Origin: Heyndrickxia sp050281185
GTDB taxonomy: Bacteria > Bacillota > Bacilli > Bacillales > Bacillaceae_C
NCBI RefSeq assembly: GCF_050281185.1
Contig: NZ_JBNNWS010000014.1
Span: 105,107-169,106 of the forward strand
Direction of reading: 5' to 3'
Length of the DNA: 64,000 nt
Every line of letters starts with the position of its first letter. Positions within the stretch are counted from its first letter, which is position 1. Below are positions 43,810 through 52,084 of this stretch, piece after piece. The notes under the pieces were generated by a model. That model ran no database searches. It saw nothing but the letters and a program-made list of their open reading frames with translations, and was not told where the DNA came from. The translations under genes were made by a program, and so were the position numbers.

Positions 43810-43890
43810 ATGGAAACATTAGCAAAGGTTTTACTCGCGGTATGTGCGTGTTTCTTAATAGTGGGAATCATTTATTTAGTAGTATCATAA
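43810..43890 (+). CDS. 26-residue putative membrane peptide
   Basis: The frame encodes METLAKVLLAVCACFLIVGI followed by IYLVVS, essentially a single transmembrane helix. ATG 43810 lies seven bases after AGGTGAGG (43795-43802), a good ribosome site, and the stop is eight bases before a terminator hairpin, so it fits between yshE and that terminator as the last gene of the unit. I do not recognise the family. The spacing, ribosome site and hydrophobicity make it more than a chance frame, but expression is unproven. Confidence 0.6.
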   Translation: METLAKVLLAVCACFLIVGIIYLVVS

Positions 43891-43897
43891 AAAGGGG

Positions 43898-43927
43898 AAG
43901 GGACTGTTGTCTTGACAGTCCTTTTTT
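43898..43927 (+). terminator. Rho-independent terminator after the 26-residue gene
   Basis: The stem AAGGGACTGT / ACAGTCCTT, with one G-T pair, has a seven-base loop and a six-T run. Confidence 0.85.
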
Positions 43928-44025
43928 CTACGTCAACCATCCAGTCAAAAACCTTTCATTGAACATATACTTTTATAGAATGACCCTAGCTTTCCTTCTA
44001 TTTGTTACTTTCTATACTTTTCAAA

Positions 44026-44054
44026 TTGTAACAATGTATGTAATGGTCTATAAT
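44026..44054 (+). promoter_or_regulatory. Predicted sigma-A promoter of lcfA
   Basis: TTGTAA (44026-44031) and TATAAT (44049-44054) are separated by 17 bases, about 48 bases before the start. No FadR-type palindrome overlaps it. Confidence 0.65.
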
Positions 44055-44101
44055 AAATAGAAGAAGTTTAAATTTTCTAACTCTATTTTAGGAGGGGACA
44101 T

Positions 44102-45799
44102 ATGGTAAATAAACCTTGGTTGTTACAGTATCCTGATGAAATACCGGGAACGATATCGTATGAGGAAAAACCAGTACATTCCTATTTAACTGAAGCTGCC
44201 AAGAAATACTCAAAAAATATTGCCGTACATTTTATGGGCAAAGAATTAACTTACCAAGAAATTTATGAATCCGCATTAAAGTTTGGGAATTATTTAAAGA
44301 AATTAGGCATTAAAAAAGGTGACAGGGTTGCAATCATGCTTCCAAACGGTCCACAATCTGTAATTGGTTACTTTGGCATACTATATGCAGGTGCAATCGT
44401 TGTGCAAACAAATCCACTTTACACGGAAAGGGAACTGGAATATCAGATGGATGATTCTGGTGCAAAGGTGATCTTAACTCTTGATTTATTATTCCCGAGA
44501 GTGTCAAAGGTAATGGAAAAAACAAATTTAGAACATATAATTGTAACCGCTGTCAAAGATTATTTACCTTTTCCGAAAAATCTTATCTATCCATTTATCC
44601 AAAAAAAACAATCAGGCATCGTTGTAAATGTCTCACATGAAGGAAATCACCATTTATTAAAGAGAATCCTTGCTGAAACAAAAGCTATACCTTTGGAAAA
44701 TGAGTTTAACTTTGAAGAGGACGTCGCATTACTTCAATATACAGGTGGTACAACCGGTTTTCCAAAAGGTGTGATGCTAACACATAAAAACCTTATTGTA
44801 AATGCATCTATGTGTGATGCTTGGATTTATAAAGCAAAAAAGGGAGAAGAAATTATACTTGGTTTATTACCTTTTTTCCATGTTTATGGGATGACTGCGG
44901 TTTTACTTTTATCTGTCATGCAAGGATATAAAATGATATTACTGCCAAAATTTGATGCAGAAACGACTTTGAAAACGATACAAAAACAGAGTCCAACCCT
45001 ATTTCCAGGTGCTCCGACGATCTATATTGGTTTACTAAATCATCCGGATATTCAAAAATATGATTTAACATCTATTGAAGCATGTATTAGTGGTTCTGCC
45101 GCTTTACCAGTAGAAATTCAACAAAAATTTGAAGAAATCACAGGTGGCAAGCTTGTTGAGGGATATGGTTTAACTGAATCTTCACCTGTAACACATGCAA
45201 ATTTTATTTGGGACTCTGAACGTGTAAAGGGAAGTATTGGGGTTCCATGGCCAGATACAGATGCTGCGATCATGTCCCTTGAAGATAGTTTTCCCTTGCC
45301 AAGTGGTGAAATAGGAGAGCTTGCTGTCAAAGGACCGCAAGTGATGAAAGGATATTGGAATCGTCCGGAAGAAACAGAACAAGTACTAAAAGATGGCTGG
45401 TTATATACAGGGGATTTAGGTTATATGGATGAAAAAGGATACTTTTACATTGTAGACCGCAAAAAAGATATGATTATTGCTGGAGGTTATAATATCTATC
45501 CTCGTGAAATTGAAGAAGTACTTTATGAGCATCCTGATATTCAAGAAGTCGTTGTTGCTGGAGTACCTGATCCATATCGTGGAGAAACGGTAAAAGCCTA
45601 TATTGTCCTTAAGGAAAATGCATCAGTAACTGAAGAAGAATTAAATGTATTTTCTAGGAAATATTTAGCGGCATACAAAGTACCAAGGCTTTATGAATTT
45701 AGGAAGGAATTACCGAAAACTGCAGTTGGAAAAATTTTAAGACGATCATTAATTGAGGAAGAACGCAAAAAGCTCGAAAATAATGAAAAATTAGGGTAA
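44102..45799 (+). CDS. lcfA: Long-chain fatty-acid-CoA ligase
   Basis: LcfA activates fatty acids to acyl-CoA for beta-oxidation. The 565-residue adenylate-forming enzyme has the P-loop-like YTGGTTGFPKGVMLTHKN, GLPFFHVYGM-type LLPFFHVYGMTAVLLL, EGYGLTESSPVTHAN, and the hinge region YTGDLGYMDEKGYFYIVDRKKDMIIAGGYN (given in parts), with the catalytic lysine near KTAVGKILRR. ATG 44102 follows AGGAGGGG. It heads the lcfA-fadR-fadB-etfB-etfA set. A perfect cre lies about 440 bases inside the gene. Confidence 0.95.
   Translation: MVNKPWLLQYPDEIPGTISYEEKPVHSYLTEAAKKYSKNIAVHFMGKELTYQEIYESALKFGNYLKKLGIKKGDRVAIMLPNGPQSVIGYFGILYAGAIVVQTNPLYTERELEYQMDDSGAKVILTLDLLFPRVSKVMEKTNLEHIIVTAVKDYLPFPKNLIYPFIQKKQSGIVVNVSHEGNHHLLKRILAETKAIPLENEFNFEEDVALLQYTGGTTGFPKGVMLTHKNLIVNASMCDAWIYKAKKGEEIILGLLPFFHVYGMTAVLLLSVMQGYKMILLPKFDAETTLKTIQKQSPTLFPGAPTIYIGLLNHPDIQKYDLTSIEACISGSAALPVEIQQKFEEITGGKLVEGYGLTESSPVTHANFIWDSERVKGSIGVPWPDTDAAIMSLEDSFPLPSGEIGELAVKGPQVMKGYWNRPEETEQVLKDGWLYTGDLGYMDEKGYFYIVDRKKDMIIAGGYNIYPREIEEVLYEHPDIQEVVVAGVPDPYRGETVKAYIVLKENASVTEEELNVFSRKYLAAYKVPRLYEFRKELPKTAVGKILRRSLIEEERKKLENNEKLG
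44541..44555 (+). promoter_or_regulatory. Perfect cre (CcpA) site inside lcfA
   Basis: TTGTAACCGCTGTCA fits WTGNAANCGNWNNCW at all 15 positions. Intragenic cre sites can block elongating polymerase. Catabolite repression of the FadR regulon by CcpA is known in B. subtilis. The codons here are ordinary, so chance is possible. Confidence 0.55.
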
Positions 45800-45810
45800 A
45801 CTAATTTTAC

Positions 45811-45837
45811 AGAGCCAAGCGTGGCTCTTCATTTTTT
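45811..45837 (+). terminator. Possible terminator after lcfA
   Basis: The stem AGAGCCA / TGGCTCT has a four-base loop, and a T-run begins after TCA. It would partly separate lcfA from fadR, which has its own promoter. Confidence 0.65.
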
Positions 45838-45847
45838 ACACAAAATC

Positions 45848-45876
45848 TTGACATAGTAATTCATTCACTTTATTAT
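45848..45876 (+). promoter_or_regulatory. Predicted sigma-A promoter of fadR-fadB-etfBA
   Basis: A consensus TTGACA (45848-45853) is separated by 17 bases from TATTAT (45871-45876). The FadR operator begins eight bases downstream of the -10 box. Confidence 0.8.
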
Positions 45877-45883
45877 AAAGATA

Positions 45884-45901
45884 TGAATGAATAGTCATTC
45901 A
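45884..45901 (+). promoter_or_regulatory. FadR operator upstream of fadR
   Basis: TGAATGAATAGTCATTCA matches the B. subtilis FadR consensus TGAATGAMTANTCATTCA at all 18 positions. It covers the transcription start of the predicted promoter, so FadR bound here would block initiation. Long-chain acyl-CoA would relieve it. Confidence 0.88.
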
Positions 45902-46004
45902 TTTTTTATAAAGGATTAGCGAGTGTGTTGATTTTAAATGTCAAGGATGATTATCTTTAACCTCCACCTCTCGCTTTTATATTTCGAAAGGTGATGGTTT
46001 TTTT

Positions 46005-46589
46005 TTGAAAACAAATAAACCGAAATACAAACAAATTATTGATGCAGCAGTCATTGTTATCGCTGAAAATGGCTATCATCAAGCACAAGTTTCAAAGATT
46101 GCGAAACAAGCAGGTGTTGCCGATGGGACAATCTATTTATATTTTAAAAACAAGGAAGATATCCTTATTTCATTGTTTCATGAAAAAATGGGAATGTTTA
46201 TTGAAAAAATTGATGAAGAAATAGCAGGAAAACAAACAGCTGCAGAGAAATTATTAGTGATGGTGAAAAGTCATTTTAAAATTTTGTCTGACGATCACCA
46301 ACTTGCCATCGTTACCCAATTAGAGTTACGTCAATCGAATAAAGAACTTCGAATGAAAATTAATGAAGTATTGAAAGGTTATTTAAAACTAATCGATTCA
46401 ATTATTGATCATGGTATAAAAAATGGTGAATTTAAAGAAGACATTGAGGTTCGTTTAGTTCGTCAAATGATTTTTGGAACAATTGATGAAACGGTGACTA
46501 CATGGGTAATGAATGAAGAAAGATATGATTTAGTTAGTCTGGCTCCTTCCGTCCAACAATTATTAATAAACGGTTTTGGTGCACACTAA
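46005..46589 (+). CDS. fadR: TetR-family fatty-acid degradation regulator FadR
   Basis: FadR represses beta-oxidation genes and is released by long-chain acyl-CoA. The 194 residues match the B. subtilis YsiA/FadR length. The helix-turn-helix lies at about 22-50 (ENGYHQAQVSKIAKQAGVAD, then GTIYLYFKNKEDIL). The start is TTG 46005, preceded by AGGTGATGG at 45990-45998 and a T-rich stretch. Its own promoter carries a perfect FadR box, so it is autorepressed. In the leader, AGCGAG (45918-45923) can pair with CTCGCT (45970-45975) followed by TTTTAT, a weak terminator-like hairpin. Confidence 0.93.
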   Translation: MKTNKPKYKQIIDAAVIVIAENGYHQAQVSKIAKQAGVADGTIYLYFKNKEDILISLFHEKMGMFIEKIDEEIAGKQTAAEKLLVMVKSHFKILSDDHQLAIVTQLELRQSNKELRMKINEVLKGYLKLIDSIIDHGIKNGEFKEDIEVRLVRQMIFGTIDETVTTWVMNEERYDLVSLAPSVQQLLINGFGAH

Positions 46590-46622
46590 ACAATATTTAG
46601 GCATTAAGCAAGGGGGATTGAA

Positions 46623-47396
46623 ATGGAGTACCTAAAAGTTATGCGAGAAAATCAGGTGGCCCTGGTTACTATTAATAGACCACCTGCTAACGCTTTAGGA
46701 TCCGCATTGTTAGATGAATTATCTGGACTGCTTCATCAAATGGAAACCGACCAGGACGTTCGAGTGATTGTCCTTCACGGTGAAGGTCGTTTCTTTTCTG
46801 CAGGTGCAGATATAAAAGAGTTTACTACGATCCAATCAAGCGATGATTTTGGTAGTTTAGGAGAAAAGGGGCAAACCCTTTTTGAGAAAATGGAAAGGTT
46901 CCCTAAACCAATTATTGCTGCGATACATGGAGCAGCCCTTGGCGGGGGATTAGAATTGGCAATGGCCTGTCATATTCGTTTAGTCACGTATAAAACGAAA
47001 TTAGGGTTGCCAGAACTTCAATTAGGATTAGTTCCTGGCTTTGCAGGGACACAACGGCTGCCAAGATATGTTGGAGCAGCAAAAGCTGCTGAAATGCTAT
47101 TTACAAGTGAGCCGCTGTCTGGAAAAGAAGCGGTAGAATGGGGCCTTGCAAATCATGTCTATGAAGAGGAAGATTTATTGGATAAAGCTAAGGAGTTAGC
47201 TGGAAAAATTGCTAAAAAGAGCCCTGTTTCTATTAAAGCAGCAATTGAATTATTAAACTATGGAAAAACGAATCAGTTTTATGAAGGCGTAAAACGTGAA
47301 GCAGAGCTATTTGCAGAGGTTTTTGCGTCAAAGGATGGACAAGAAGGCATACAGGCATTTATAGAAAAGCGGGAACCACAATTTAAAGGTGAATAA
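46623..47396 (+). CDS. fadB: Enoyl-CoA hydratase
   Basis: FadB hydrates enoyl-CoA in beta-oxidation. The 257-residue crotonase has the oxyanion-hole segment GRFFSAGADIKEF near residue 60, AAIHGAALGGGLELAMACHI near 100-120, and the catalytic-glutamate stretch LPELQLGLVPGFAGTQRLPR. It starts at ATG 46623 after AAGGGGG, 33 bases after fadR. It corresponds to YsiB of B. subtilis. It works with the electron-transfer flavoprotein genes downstream. Confidence 0.95.
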   Translation: MEYLKVMRENQVALVTINRPPANALGSALLDELSGLLHQMETDQDVRVIVLHGEGRFFSAGADIKEFTTIQSSDDFGSLGEKGQTLFEKMERFPKPIIAAIHGAALGGGLELAMACHIRLVTYKTKLGLPELQLGLVPGFAGTQRLPRYVGAAKAAEMLFTSEPLSGKEAVEWGLANHVYEEEDLLDKAKELAGKIAKKSPVSIKAAIELLNYGKTNQFYEGVKREAELFAEVFASKDGQEGIQAFIEKREPQFKGE

Positions 47397-47531
47397 AAGG
47401 TTTAATCCCTATTATTTAAACATAGATTTTCAAAGAAGAGTCATATCTATTTGAAGTTCTATGAATCTAAAATAAATATTCAAAATCTTTAAAACTGGTA
47501 AAATGTTTTTTAAATCCTAGGAGGGACTGTC

Positions 47532-48305
47532 ATGAATATCTTCGTACTATTAAAAAGAACATTTGATACTGAGGAAAAAATTACGATCTCAAATGGATCG
47601 ATAAATGAGGATGGAGCAGAATTTATTATCAATCCGTATGATGAATATGCTGTTGAAGAGGCAATCCAAATCCGTGATGAGCATGGTGGTGAAGTAACAG
47701 TCGTTTCAGTTGGTAATGAAGAAGCTGAAAAGCAGCTCCGCACTGCCCTTGCAATGGGAGCTGATAAGGCGGTGCTAATCAATACTGAAGATGATCTAGA
47801 ATATGCAGATCAATATTCTACAGCAAAAATTTTATCTGAATATTTAAAGGATAAAGAGGCGGAATTAATCATTGGCGGGAATGTAGCTATTGATGGTGGA
47901 TCTGGTCAAGTAGGACCACGTGTAGCTGATCTTTTAGGAATTCCGTATGTTACGACAATCACAAAATTAGATATTTCCGGTGAAAATGTTACAGTTGTCC
48001 GCGATGTTGAAGGTGATTCTGAAGTGATTGAAACGAAATTACCTTTACTCGTTACAGCACAACAAGGCCTTAATGAGCCTCGCTACCCATCATTACCTGG
48101 AATTATGAAGGCAAAGAAAAAGCCTTTAGATGAACTTGAATTAGATGATCTTGATCTTGATGAAGACGATGTAGAAGCAAAAACAAAAACAATTGAAGTT
48201 TATCATCCACCGAAAAAAGAAGCGGGAAGAATTCTTGAAGGTGAGCTGGGAGACCAAGTGAAAGAACTAGTTAATCTTCTCCATAAAGAAGCGAAGGTCG
48301 TTTAA
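47532..48305 (+). CDS. etfB: Electron transfer flavoprotein subunit beta
   Basis: EtfB with EtfA takes electrons from acyl-CoA dehydrogenases. The 257 residues have the AMP-binding signature VSVGNEEAEKQLRTALAMGADK, GNVAIDGGSGQVGPRVADLL, and the ETF-beta signature VRDVEGDSEVIETKLPLLVT. The acidic stretch ELELDDLDLDEDDVEAK near the C-terminus is usual for the family. ATG 47532 follows AGGAGGG. A 135-base spacer separates it from fadB; I see no separate promoter there. Confidence 0.96.
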   Translation: MNIFVLLKRTFDTEEKITISNGSINEDGAEFIINPYDEYAVEEAIQIRDEHGGEVTVVSVGNEEAEKQLRTALAMGADKAVLINTEDDLEYADQYSTAKILSEYLKDKEAELIIGGNVAIDGGSGQVGPRVADLLGIPYVTTITKLDISGENVTVVRDVEGDSEVIETKLPLLVTAQQGLNEPRYPSLPGIMKAKKKPLDELELDDLDLDEDDVEAKTKTIEVYHPPKKEAGRILEGELGDQVKELVNLLHKEAKVV

Positions 48306-48307
48306 TT

Positions 48308-48351
48308 AGGCTCTTTTCAAAGCTTTTGTGTTTTATTATCGAAAACAGCCT
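48308..48351 (-). repeat. 44-bp internally deleted remnant of the 227-bp MITE-like repeat
   Basis: On the minus strand this begins AGGCTGTTTTCG and ends GAAAAGAGCCT, exactly the two termini of the 227-bp elements at 11.7 and 57.8 kb, with an unrelated short centre (ATAATAAAACACAAAAGCTT, then T). It lies between etfB and etfA, two bases after the etfB stop. Confidence 0.72.
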
Positions 48352-48426
48352 ATATTCAGAAATGAGTTTACGAGTGTTAGAAATAATGAAAACTTCATTC
48401 ATGTTCACATACAGGAGGGAATGTAA

Positions 48427-49407
48427 ATGGCAAGAAAAGTTTTAGTACTAGGAGAAGTTCGTGACGGATCACTTCGAAACGTATCTTTTGAAGCAGTTGC
48501 AGCAGGAAAAACAATGGCTGAAGGCGGAGAAGTGGTTGGTGTTTTACTTGGCAATAATGTAAACGCTTTAGCACAAGAACTCATTCATTTCGGTGCAGAT
48601 CGAGTGGTAGTTGTTGAAGATGAAAAATTACATCAATATTCTTCTGATGGTTATTCTCAAGCCTTTATGGAGGTTGTTGATAATGAAAATCCTGAAGGCA
48701 TTGTATTTGGACACACAGCACTTGGAAAAGACTTGTCACCTAAAATTGCAAGTAAATTAGAAACGGGCCTTGTTTCAGATGTAACAAATGTTGAGGTTGA
48801 AGGAGGTAATCTAGTATTTACTAGACCAATCTATTCTGGTAAAGCATTTGAAAAGAGAATAGTTACAGATGGTATTATTTTTGCTTCAATTCGTCCGAAT
48901 AATATAACTCCACTGGAAAAGGATGAAACAAAAACTGGTGAAGTAAGTTCAATTTCTGTAGAAATTAAGGATCTTCGTACAATTATAAAAGAAGTTGTTC
49001 GAAAGACTAGTGAAGGTGTAGATTTGTCAGAGGCTAAAGTTGTCATTGCTGGCGGTCGTGGTGTAAAAAGTGCTGACGGATTTGAACCATTAAAAGAGTT
49101 GGCAAATGTATTAGGCGGGGCAGTAGGTGCATCACGTGGAGCGTGTGATGCAGATTATTGCGATTACTCATTACAAATCGGTCAAACCGGTAAAGTTGTT
49201 ACCCCAGATCTTTACATTGCATGTGGAATATCTGGAGCGATTCAACATTTAGCTGGAATGTCCAATTCAAAAGTAATCGTAGCAATTAATAAAGATCCAG
49301 AAGCAAATATTTTTAAAGTAGCAGATTACGGAATTGTAGGGGATTTGTTCGAAGTTGTCCCAATGCTGACAGAAGAATTTAAAAAATTAAAAGTAGCAAG
49401 TTCATAA
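48427..49407 (+). CDS. etfA: Electron transfer flavoprotein subunit alpha
   Basis: EtfA binds FAD and forms the electron carrier with EtfB. The 326 residues have an N-terminal ETF domain (VLGEVRDGSLRNVSFEAVAA) and the C-terminal FAD domain: AGGRGVKSADGFEPLKELA, LGGAVGASRGACDADY, QIGQTGKVVTPDLYIACGIS and GAIQHLAGM. ATG 48427 follows AGGAGGGAATG. It is separated from etfB by 121 bases that include a repeat remnant, which is unusual since the two are generally adjacent. A terminator ends the unit. Confidence 0.96.
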   Translation: MARKVLVLGEVRDGSLRNVSFEAVAAGKTMAEGGEVVGVLLGNNVNALAQELIHFGADRVVVVEDEKLHQYSSDGYSQAFMEVVDNENPEGIVFGHTALGKDLSPKIASKLETGLVSDVTNVEVEGGNLVFTRPIYSGKAFEKRIVTDGIIFASIRPNNITPLEKDETKTGEVSSISVEIKDLRTIIKEVVRKTSEGVDLSEAKVVIAGGRGVKSADGFEPLKELANVLGGAVGASRGACDADYCDYSLQIGQTGKVVTPDLYIACGISGAIQHLAGMSNSKVIVAINKDPEANIFKVADYGIVGDLFEVVPMLTEEFKKLKVASS

Positions 49408-49430
49408 GTAAGTTCTTAATCGTAATATAC

Positions 49431-49463
49431 AGCCGGAGAAAAAGTTCACTTTTCTCCGGTTTT
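49431..49463 (+). terminator. Rho-independent terminator after etfA
   Basis: The perfect 10-bp stem CCGGAGAAAA / TTTTCTCCGG has a seven-base loop and is followed by TTTTAT. Confidence 0.88.
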
Positions 49464-49539
49464 ATAATTTCACTATTCAAAAAGTAAACGGACTCTCTTC
49501 GTATATTAACGAATAATTTATATAAAGGGGGAAAGCTGG

Positions 49540-51933
49540 ATGGAAGTAATTATAGAACAGAAAAGAAAGACGAAAAAATGGAAAAAGCCTTTAATCTGGA
49601 CGTTAATTATTTTAGCGCTACTCATTATAGCTGCGATTATTTTTGCTAACTTTTACAGCTTACGATCATTGCCAAAAACAACAGGTCAAGTTTATTTAAA
49701 AGGGGTCAATAAACCTGTTGATGTTACAAGAGATGAAAAAGGGGTCCCTCATATTAAAGCGCAAAGCCTGCATGATTTATTTTTTGCCCAAGGATATGTC
49801 GTCGCACAGGACCGTCTTTTTCAAATGGATTTAAGCAGGAGGCAAGCTTCTGGACAATTAAGTGAGGTTATTGGTGAAGCAACAGTAAACAATGACAAAT
49901 TTTTTCGGACCCTTGGATTAAGAAGAGCGGCTGAAAGCTCCTATTCAATATACGATAGTGAAAGTAAAAATGCATTAAAATGGTTTGCTGATGGTGTGAA
50001 CGCATATATGAAAGAAGCAATTGCAGACAAAAAGTTACCCATTGAATTTACTTTATTAAATTATCAACCAAACCCTTGGACACCAATAGACTCTTTAACA
50101 ATCGGAAAATATATGGCTTTTGATCTTGGAGGACACTGGGAGGCTCAAGCATTTAATTATTGGGCTTTAAAAAATTTACCTGAGGAAAAAGCAAAGGATT
50201 TGTTACCAAAATATCCAAAGGATGCTCCTTTGATCATATCACAGCTTAATGACACAAATATTAATATTGAAAAAAGCTTTGCAGAAGCGATTAGTCCTCC
50301 TGAGTTTAATGGAAGTAATAATTGGGTTGTAAGTGGAGATAAAAGTGAATCCGGTAAACCGCTTTTAGCTGATGACCCACACCTTTCTTTGGCTACTCCA
50401 TCGATTTGGTATCAAATGCATTTACAAGCCGAAGATATCAATGTAAGCGGAGTAATCTTTGCTGGAATACCTGGTATCATACTTGGGGCAAATGAGCATA
50501 TTGCATGGGGAGTGACAAATACTGGTCCAGATGTACAGGATTTATATATTGAAAAACGCAATCCAAAAAACTCTACTCAATTTTTATATAATGACAAGTG
50601 GTATGATGCAAGTGTCGTTGATGAACCTATAAAAGTAAAAGGAAAGAAAACGATACCTTATAAAGTGACAATTACAAAACACGGTCCAGTTATTTCTGAA
50701 TTTGCTTATAAAAACAAGGATAATACAGTGTTTTCGATGCAATGGACAGCTTTAGAGGCATCTAAAGAACTCGAGGCTGTACTTAATATGAATAAGGCGA
50801 CCAATTGGAATGAATTCGAAAGCGCTTTAAAAGATTTCCATACACCTACACAAAACTTTGTATTTGCATCAAATGATGGCACAATTGCTTATAAGGCGAA
50901 TGGAAAAATTCCGATTCGAAAAAAAGGTGACGGACTATTACCAGTTCCTGGGTGGACTGATGAATATGGCTGGAAGGGGTATATTCCATATGACGAACTT
51001 CCTAAAACTATTAATCCGAAGGAAGGATTTATATCGAGTGCTAATAATAAGGTAATTGATGACAGCTATCCATATCATATCAGTCATGTATGGACACAAC
51101 CTTATCGCCAAATGCGGATTCAGGAAGTTTTAAAAGAAAAAGATAAATTATCAGTAAAAGACATGCAAGAATTACAGATGGATCAAACCAATCTTTATGC
51201 ACGAGAATTTGTTCCATTACTATTAAATGTGTTAAATGATGCAAAACTTTCTGATATGGAGAAAGAAGCGTTAAATGAGCTGAAAAATTGGGATTTTACA
51301 GATGACAAAGATAAAGCGGCACCACTTATCTTTCATCTCTGGATGAAGGAAATACCGAAAATTTTGTTCGAGGGTACCATTCCTAATAAAGTGTTGGAGA
51401 TATTTGAAGGAAAACAACAAGTAGTTGACAACATATTAAGGGATGCGTTGAAGGATAATGAGGGACCTTGGGTAAAAGAAAAAGGTGGAGTAAAAACGGT
51501 TTTGTCAGTTTCACTTAACCATGTTCTAGAAAAATTAAGTAAGCAATATGGCAGCAACCCAACAAAATGGAAATGGGGAAAATATCATCAACTATATTTT
51601 GCTCACCCTATTTCAGGAGTCTCTGATATTTTAAAATTCTTTTTTAATAATGAAAAGCCAGTAGCTATAGGTGGAAGTCAAGTAACTGTACAGGCAGCAT
51701 CTTATAAAGAAAATGGAATTGTCGACCACGGAGCATCATGGAGGTTTGTTATTGATACGAATGATATGCAGACAGGATACCATATTGTAGGACCTGGTCA
51801 ATCAGGAAATTTCCGTAGCAAATGGTATCATGATCAGATCGTAGATTGGGTAGATGGAAACTATCATAAAACTACATTAAACGAAAGTGCTTTGAAAGGA
51901 GATAAGTTAACACTGTTACCAAAGAATAAGTAA
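49540..51933 (+). CDS. Penicillin-acylase (S45) family amidohydrolase
   Basis: S45 Ntn-hydrolases cleave acyl groups from amides such as penicillin G or acyl-homoserine lactones. The 797-residue precursor has a basic N-terminus and a transmembrane helix at about 18-38. A pro-enzyme alpha chain follows, then the autocatalytic site GSNNWVVSG, in which Ser259 becomes the N-terminal nucleophile of the beta chain. ADDPHLSLATPSIWYQMHLQ and the Asn-containing tail support the family. The anchor suggests the enzyme faces outward from the membrane. Quorum-signal degradation or antibiotic deacylation are possible; the substrate is unknown. The gene stands alone between terminators. Confidence 0.9.
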   Translation: MEVIIEQKRKTKKWKKPLIWTLIILALLIIAAIIFANFYSLRSLPKTTGQVYLKGVNKPVDVTRDEKGVPHIKAQSLHDLFFAQGYVVAQDRLFQMDLSRRQASGQLSEVIGEATVNNDKFFRTLGLRRAAESSYSIYDSESKNALKWFADGVNAYMKEAIADKKLPIEFTLLNYQPNPWTPIDSLTIGKYMAFDLGGHWEAQAFNYWALKNLPEEKAKDLLPKYPKDAPLIISQLNDTNINIEKSFAEAISPPEFNGSNNWVVSGDKSESGKPLLADDPHLSLATPSIWYQMHLQAEDINVSGVIFAGIPGIILGANEHIAWGVTNTGPDVQDLYIEKRNPKNSTQFLYNDKWYDASVVDEPIKVKGKKTIPYKVTITKHGPVISEFAYKNKDNTVFSMQWTALEASKELEAVLNMNKATNWNEFESALKDFHTPTQNFVFASNDGTIAYKANGKIPIRKKGDGLLPVPGWTDEYGWKGYIPYDELPKTINPKEGFISSANNKVIDDSYPYHISHVWTQPYRQMRIQEVLKEKDKLSVKDMQELQMDQTNLYAREFVPLLLNVLNDAKLSDMEKEALNELKNWDFTDDKDKAAPLIFHLWMKEIPKILFEGTIPNKVLEIFEGKQQVVDNILRDALKDNEGPWVKEKGGVKTVLSVSLNHVLEKLSKQYGSNPTKWKWGKYHQLYFAHPISGVSDILKFFFNNEKPVAIGGSQVTVQAASYKENGIVDHGASWRFVIDTNDMQTGYHIVGPGQSGNFRSKWYHDQIVDWVDGNYHKTTLNESALKGDKLTLLPKNK

Positions 51934-51937
51934 TAAA

Positions 51938-51979
51938 CAGAACCGGCTAAATATTGATATTAGCCGGTTCTTTTTTTTT
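51938..51979 (+). terminator. Rho-independent terminator after the acylase gene
   Basis: The perfect 12-bp stem AGAACCGGCTAA / TTAGCCGGTTCT is followed by a run of eight T residues. Confidence 0.93.
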
Positions 51980-52084
51980 ATCAATTCCTTGTCATGTCAC
52001 CATAGATTTATAAATAAAATAAAATTGAAGCAAGGTTTTTTCATCTAACCTCTCACCTCTAACAATGAAAAAAGGAGTGGTATC

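Noticed and set aside
43842..44060. 72-codon open frame overlapping the 26-codon gene
   Set aside because: It runs through the terminator hairpin and the lcfA promoter in another frame; the 26-codon frame has the better ribosome site.
48561..48576. cre-like sequence in etfA (TGTAAACGCTTTAG)
   Set aside because: It lacks the required late C of the CcpA consensus and lies in coding sequence.
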